A stretch of DNA of 64,000 bases, taken from the NCBI GenBank assembly GCA_942491665.1, contig CALOBR010000005.1, positions 310,001-374,000 on the forward strand, in the 5' to 3' direction. Both the position numbers and the translations under genes were made by a program. The notes beneath the pieces are model-generated. The model had not been told where the DNA came from and made no database searches. It worked only from the letters and a program-made list of their open reading frames with translations. Of this stretch, positions 61,876 to 64,000 are shown piece after piece. The DNA is from CAVQGZ01 sp942491665 (GTDB lineage Bacteria > Actinomycetota > Actinomycetes > Jiangellales > Jiangellaceae). The number at the start of each line of letters is the position of its first letter. Position 1 is the first letter of the stretch.

Positions 61876-62637
61876 CTACGTGAGCACTGCTTCGGTGAAG
61901 GTCACCGCGAACGCGCGGCACCACACCACCACACGCCACCCGTCGCCGGCGTCGACGTCGTCGGGGACGTCGTACTGCTGGTCGCCGACGTTGCCCTTCA
62001 ACGTGCCGAGGTCTACGAAGCCCTCCACCGACCCTGCGGGCGCGTCGGCCGGCACGAGGTACACGAACAGGTCAGGGCCATTGTCGGTGGCGAAGTCGGT
62101 CAGCGTGAGAACGGTGCCGTCCGTCGTGTCGACGAGCGTGGCCGTCCCCTCACCCGGGTGGTCGCGGGCCTCGAACTCGCCGCTCGCCACCTGCTGAGGC
62201 CCGGTCGCCTCGGCCTCAGTGCCTCCGCCAGCCGCGCTGTCCCCACTGGGCCCGCTTTCCCCACCGGCCGCGCTGGCCTCGTCGGTCGACGGAGCCGAGG
62301 GCTGGTCCACCACGACCACATCCTCGTCCACGACATCGTCAGTGATCAGGGGCAAACCAAGGACGACGCCAGCGCCGCCAGCAACGAGCACGTACACGGC
62401 CCCGAGCGGCACCAGCAGCTCACGGCGCCGACGCACAAGCACGAACAGGCCTGCGGCGAGCAGCACGAAGAACACCGAGGTCAGCGCCATGGCCATCACG
62501 TCGCTGCTGGCGAGGCGTCCGAGAACAAGGATGCCGGCCAGCATCACGGCCAGCAGAAGCACTGCGAGGCCGAGTCGGGTGGCGACCCCGAGCCGGCCTC
62601 GGCTGGTCGCTGATGTGGGGGTGGAGGTGTCTGTCAT
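61876..62637 (-). CDS. Membrane protein with C-terminal DM13 domain
   Basis: A 253-residue protein: three N-terminal helices (LGLAVLLLAVMLAGILVLG, MALTSVFFVLLAAGLFVLV, VPLGAVYVLVAGGAGVVLGL), a Ser/Gly/Glu-rich spacer, then a DM13 domain, GEFEARDHPGEGTATLVDTTDGTVLTL followed by DFATDNGPDLFVYLV and VWCRAFAVTFTEAVL. DM13 domains may bind redox cofactors through the conserved cysteine. It is convergent with the lipoprotein gene. Confidence 0.8.
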   Translation of the reverse strand: MTDTSTPTSATSRGRLGVATRLGLAVLLLAVMLAGILVLGRLASSDVMAMALTSVFFVLLAAGLFVLVRRRRELLVPLGAVYVLVAGGAGVVLGLPLITDDVVDEDVVVVDQPSAPSTDEASAAGGESGPSGDSAAGGGTEAEATGPQQVASGEFEARDHPGEGTATLVDTTDGTVLTLTDFATDNGPDLFVYLVPADAPAGSVEGFVDLGTLKGNVGDQQYDVPDDVDAGDGWRVVVWCRAFAVTFTEAVLT

Positions 62638-62706
62638 GTCGGCACCAACAGCGTCCGGACCACGCCGCTTCCGGCGAGCAGGTTGCGGAGTTCTTACAGT
62701 GGGCCC

Positions 62707-63096
62707 ATGAGCGCCCTCGCCACACATCCTTTCCGTGCCGCTGTAGAGAACCGTGACGTCGACGCAATGGTGTCGCTTCTCGACCCGCAGGTGAGGTTCT
62801 ACTCCCCCGTGGCCTTCAAGCCCTTCGTGGGCCACGAGCAGGTGCGTGCGCTCTTCACGGCGCTGTTCGATGTGTTCGAGGGCTTCCACTACGTCGACGA
62901 GCTCGCTGGCGATGGCACGCACGCGCTGGTCTTTCGCACCCAGGTGGGCGATGCCCAGGTGCAGGGGCTCGACCACATGGTTCTCGGCGCGGACGGGCTT
63001 GTCACCGAGTTCACGGTGATGGTGCGCCCGCTGTCGGCGGCCATCACCCTGGCCGAGGCCATGGCGCCGCGTGTCGGCCAGCTCGTCAAGGGGTAG
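62707..63096 (+). CDS. SnoaL/NTF2-like protein
   Basis: A 129-residue NTF2-fold protein: HPFRAAVENRDVDAMVSLLDPQVRFYSPVAFKPFVGHEQVRALF and a later hydrophobic-lined pocket. Members act as isomerases, hydrolases or binding proteins; no catalytic pair is clear. ATG 62707 is chosen because the upstream codons look non-coding. Confidence 0.78.
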   Translation: MSALATHPFRAAVENRDVDAMVSLLDPQVRFYSPVAFKPFVGHEQVRALFTALFDVFEGFHYVDELAGDGTHALVFRTQVGDAQVQGLDHMVLGADGLVTEFTVMVRPLSAAITLAEAMAPRVGQLVKG

Positions 63097-63142
63097 CCGT
63101 CGCAGGGCGGCCGGCACGGTTCGCGATGGCAGGTCGCGGCGG

Positions 63143-64000
63143 TCAGAGCGCGGCCAGCGCTGTCCGGATGCGTTTGGCCGACACCGGGCGAGGCGTCCCG
63201 AGCTGTTGGGCGAAGGCGTTGATGCGCAGCTCTTCGAGCATCCAGCGGACCTCGACGGCGTCGGGATCACCTCGCCTGCCGACGGGGAGCGCGTCGACTC
63301 GGTCGAGGTAGGCGTCCTCGACCTCGTGCACCTCGGCCATCCGGCGTGCATCGCGCACCGGATCAGTGGGCAGCACGTCGAGTCGGCGCTGCATCCCGCG
63401 CAGGTAGCGCACCAGGTCAGGCAGCCGTGCGCGTCCGACCTGGCTGATGAACCCGTCGAACACCAGGCCCGCCATCTGCGCCTCGAGGTCGTCGCGCACC
63501 GCCGAAGCGGGATCCAGGGCCGACGTGCGCAGGGCCACCTCGTGGGCGATCGCGAGTGCTGCACCGACCTGCTGGACGACCTGATGGGTGGTGTCGACCA
63601 GGTGGGCCCGGACCGCGTTGCGCACCCGCTGGTACGCGGCTTCGTCCCACGGCACTCCCCCGCTGCGCACCATCAGGTCGTCGACCGCCGCCGCGGCGGC
63701 GTCGTCGAGCAGCGCCGGCACCGACGAGTACGGGTTGTGGGCCAGCGCGAGCTTGGTGCGCCCGTCGAGACGACGCACGACGGCGCGCGACGGTGTGGGC
63801 ACGTCGAGCAGCAGCAGGCGGCGCACCCCGCGCGGCATGGCACGGCGCTGCTCGTCCGCCGTTGCCAGCACGCGCAACGCTGCCGCGGCGCCCTCGTCGA
63901 CTAGGGACGGGAACCCGCGCACGCCGCCGTGGACGCCTGCTGCCTCGACGGTGCGCGGAATGCTCCCGACTGTCCAGCTAGCCAGCCCACGGCGTTCGAT
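63143..64000 (-). CDS. hrpA: ATP-dependent RNA helicase HrpA, C-terminal part (5' partial)
   Basis: The frame is open from the window edge to 63143. It encodes about 285 residues of the DUF3418 domain that ends HrpA-type DEAH helicases: GLASWTVGSIPRTVEAAG, RGFPSLVDEGAAAALRVL, YLRGMQRRLDVLPTDPVRDARRM and VEVRWMLEELRINAFAQQLGTPRPVSAKRI. The helicase core lies beyond the end. HrpA rescues stalled ribosomes and unwinds mRNA in relatives. Confidence 0.88.
   Translation of the reverse strand: MERRGLASWTVGSIPRTVEAAGVHGGVRGFPSLVDEGAAAALRVLATADEQRRAMPRGVRRLLLLDVPTPSRAVVRRLDGRTKLALAHNPYSSVPALLDDAAAAAVDDLMVRSGGVPWDEAAYQRVRNAVRAHLVDTTHQVVQQVGAALAIAHEVALRTSALDPASAVRDDLEAQMAGLVFDGFISQVGRARLPDLVRYLRGMQRRLDVLPTDPVRDARRMAEVHEVEDAYLDRVDALPVGRRGDPDAVEVRWMLEELRINAFAQQLGTPRPVSAKRIRTALAAL

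Noticed and set aside
1..64000. tRNA, rRNA, CRISPR, insertion sequences or prophage
   Set aside because: No T-loop-like motifs, repeat-spacer arrays, transposase or integrase sequence were seen.

Overview
The window is typical high-GC actinobacterial chromosome. Genes are tightly packed, GTG starts are common, and neighbouring genes often overlap by 4 bases (GTGA, ATGA). The families are also actinobacterial: a fused acyl-CoA carboxylase, a SCO7613-like membrane protein, WYL regulator pair, WS/DGAT acyltransferase, LAL-type LuxR regulator, GAP/Sap protein, HrpA with a DUF3418 tail. Genus cannot be fixed from the sequence; Propionibacteriales or Micrococcales would fit. I saw no rRNA, tRNA, CRISPR array, insertion sequence or prophage.

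Layout. 1-7 kb: tail of a fused acyl-CoA carboxylase, an FtsX/MacB-type ABC exporter, a phosphopantetheinyl transferase, an M13 metallopeptidase and a universal stress protein. 7.6-11.5 kb: anaerobic pyruvate module, pflB (frameshifted) and pflA with an LPXTG surface-protein ORF between them. 11.5-15.4 kb: GNAT, SCO7613-like protein, amidohydrolase, adenosine-specific kinase, PspC. 15.5-22.2 kb: acyl-CoA dehydrogenase, then a GH65 phosphorylase coupled to two SulP transporters. 22.3-25.5 kb: a 954-residue LAL regulator divergent from a 69-residue exported peptide. 25.6-29.1 kb: SDR, a TetR regulator with a perfect palindrome over its start codon, and a decaying DUF1254-GAP-DUF1254 cluster. 29.2-34.1 kb: lipid and membrane genes (acyltransferase, ceramidase-like, flippase-like), a broken lipoprotein hydrolase and an unidentified remnant. 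34.2-38.6 kb: FGGY kinase, S1P-lyase-like PLP enzyme, WS/DGAT. 38.7-48 kb: secreted EEP-family protein, a membrane-anchored sulfoquinovosidase-like GH31, patatin, GAF regulator, aldehyde dehydrogenase with DUF779 partner, MetZ-like sulfhydrylase. 48-54 kb: WYL pair, PAP2 phosphatase, fused oxoprolinase (frameshifted), DsrE protein. 54.5-58.6 kb: a 28-residue membrane peptide, a YbhF-like split ABC exporter with a terminal TetR gene, a broken VapBC-like pair. 58.6-64 kb: LysE exporter, M15 peptidase, lipoprotein, DM13 protein, NTF2-like protein, C-terminal part of HrpA.

A recurring feature is broken reading frames. pflB and the oxoprolinase each carry one extra base in a two-base run and are otherwise complete, which looks like sequence error or very recent mutation. 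The DUF1254/GAP cluster and the VapBC-like pair carry several independent lesions (in-frame deletions, frameshifts, a nonsense codon) and look truly decayed. The most interesting intact objects are the GH31 enzyme, which keeps the sulfonate-contacting Gln/Arg/Trp of sulfoquinovosidases but has His for the conserved Tyr, and the exported Cys-containing peptide divergent from the LAL regulator.
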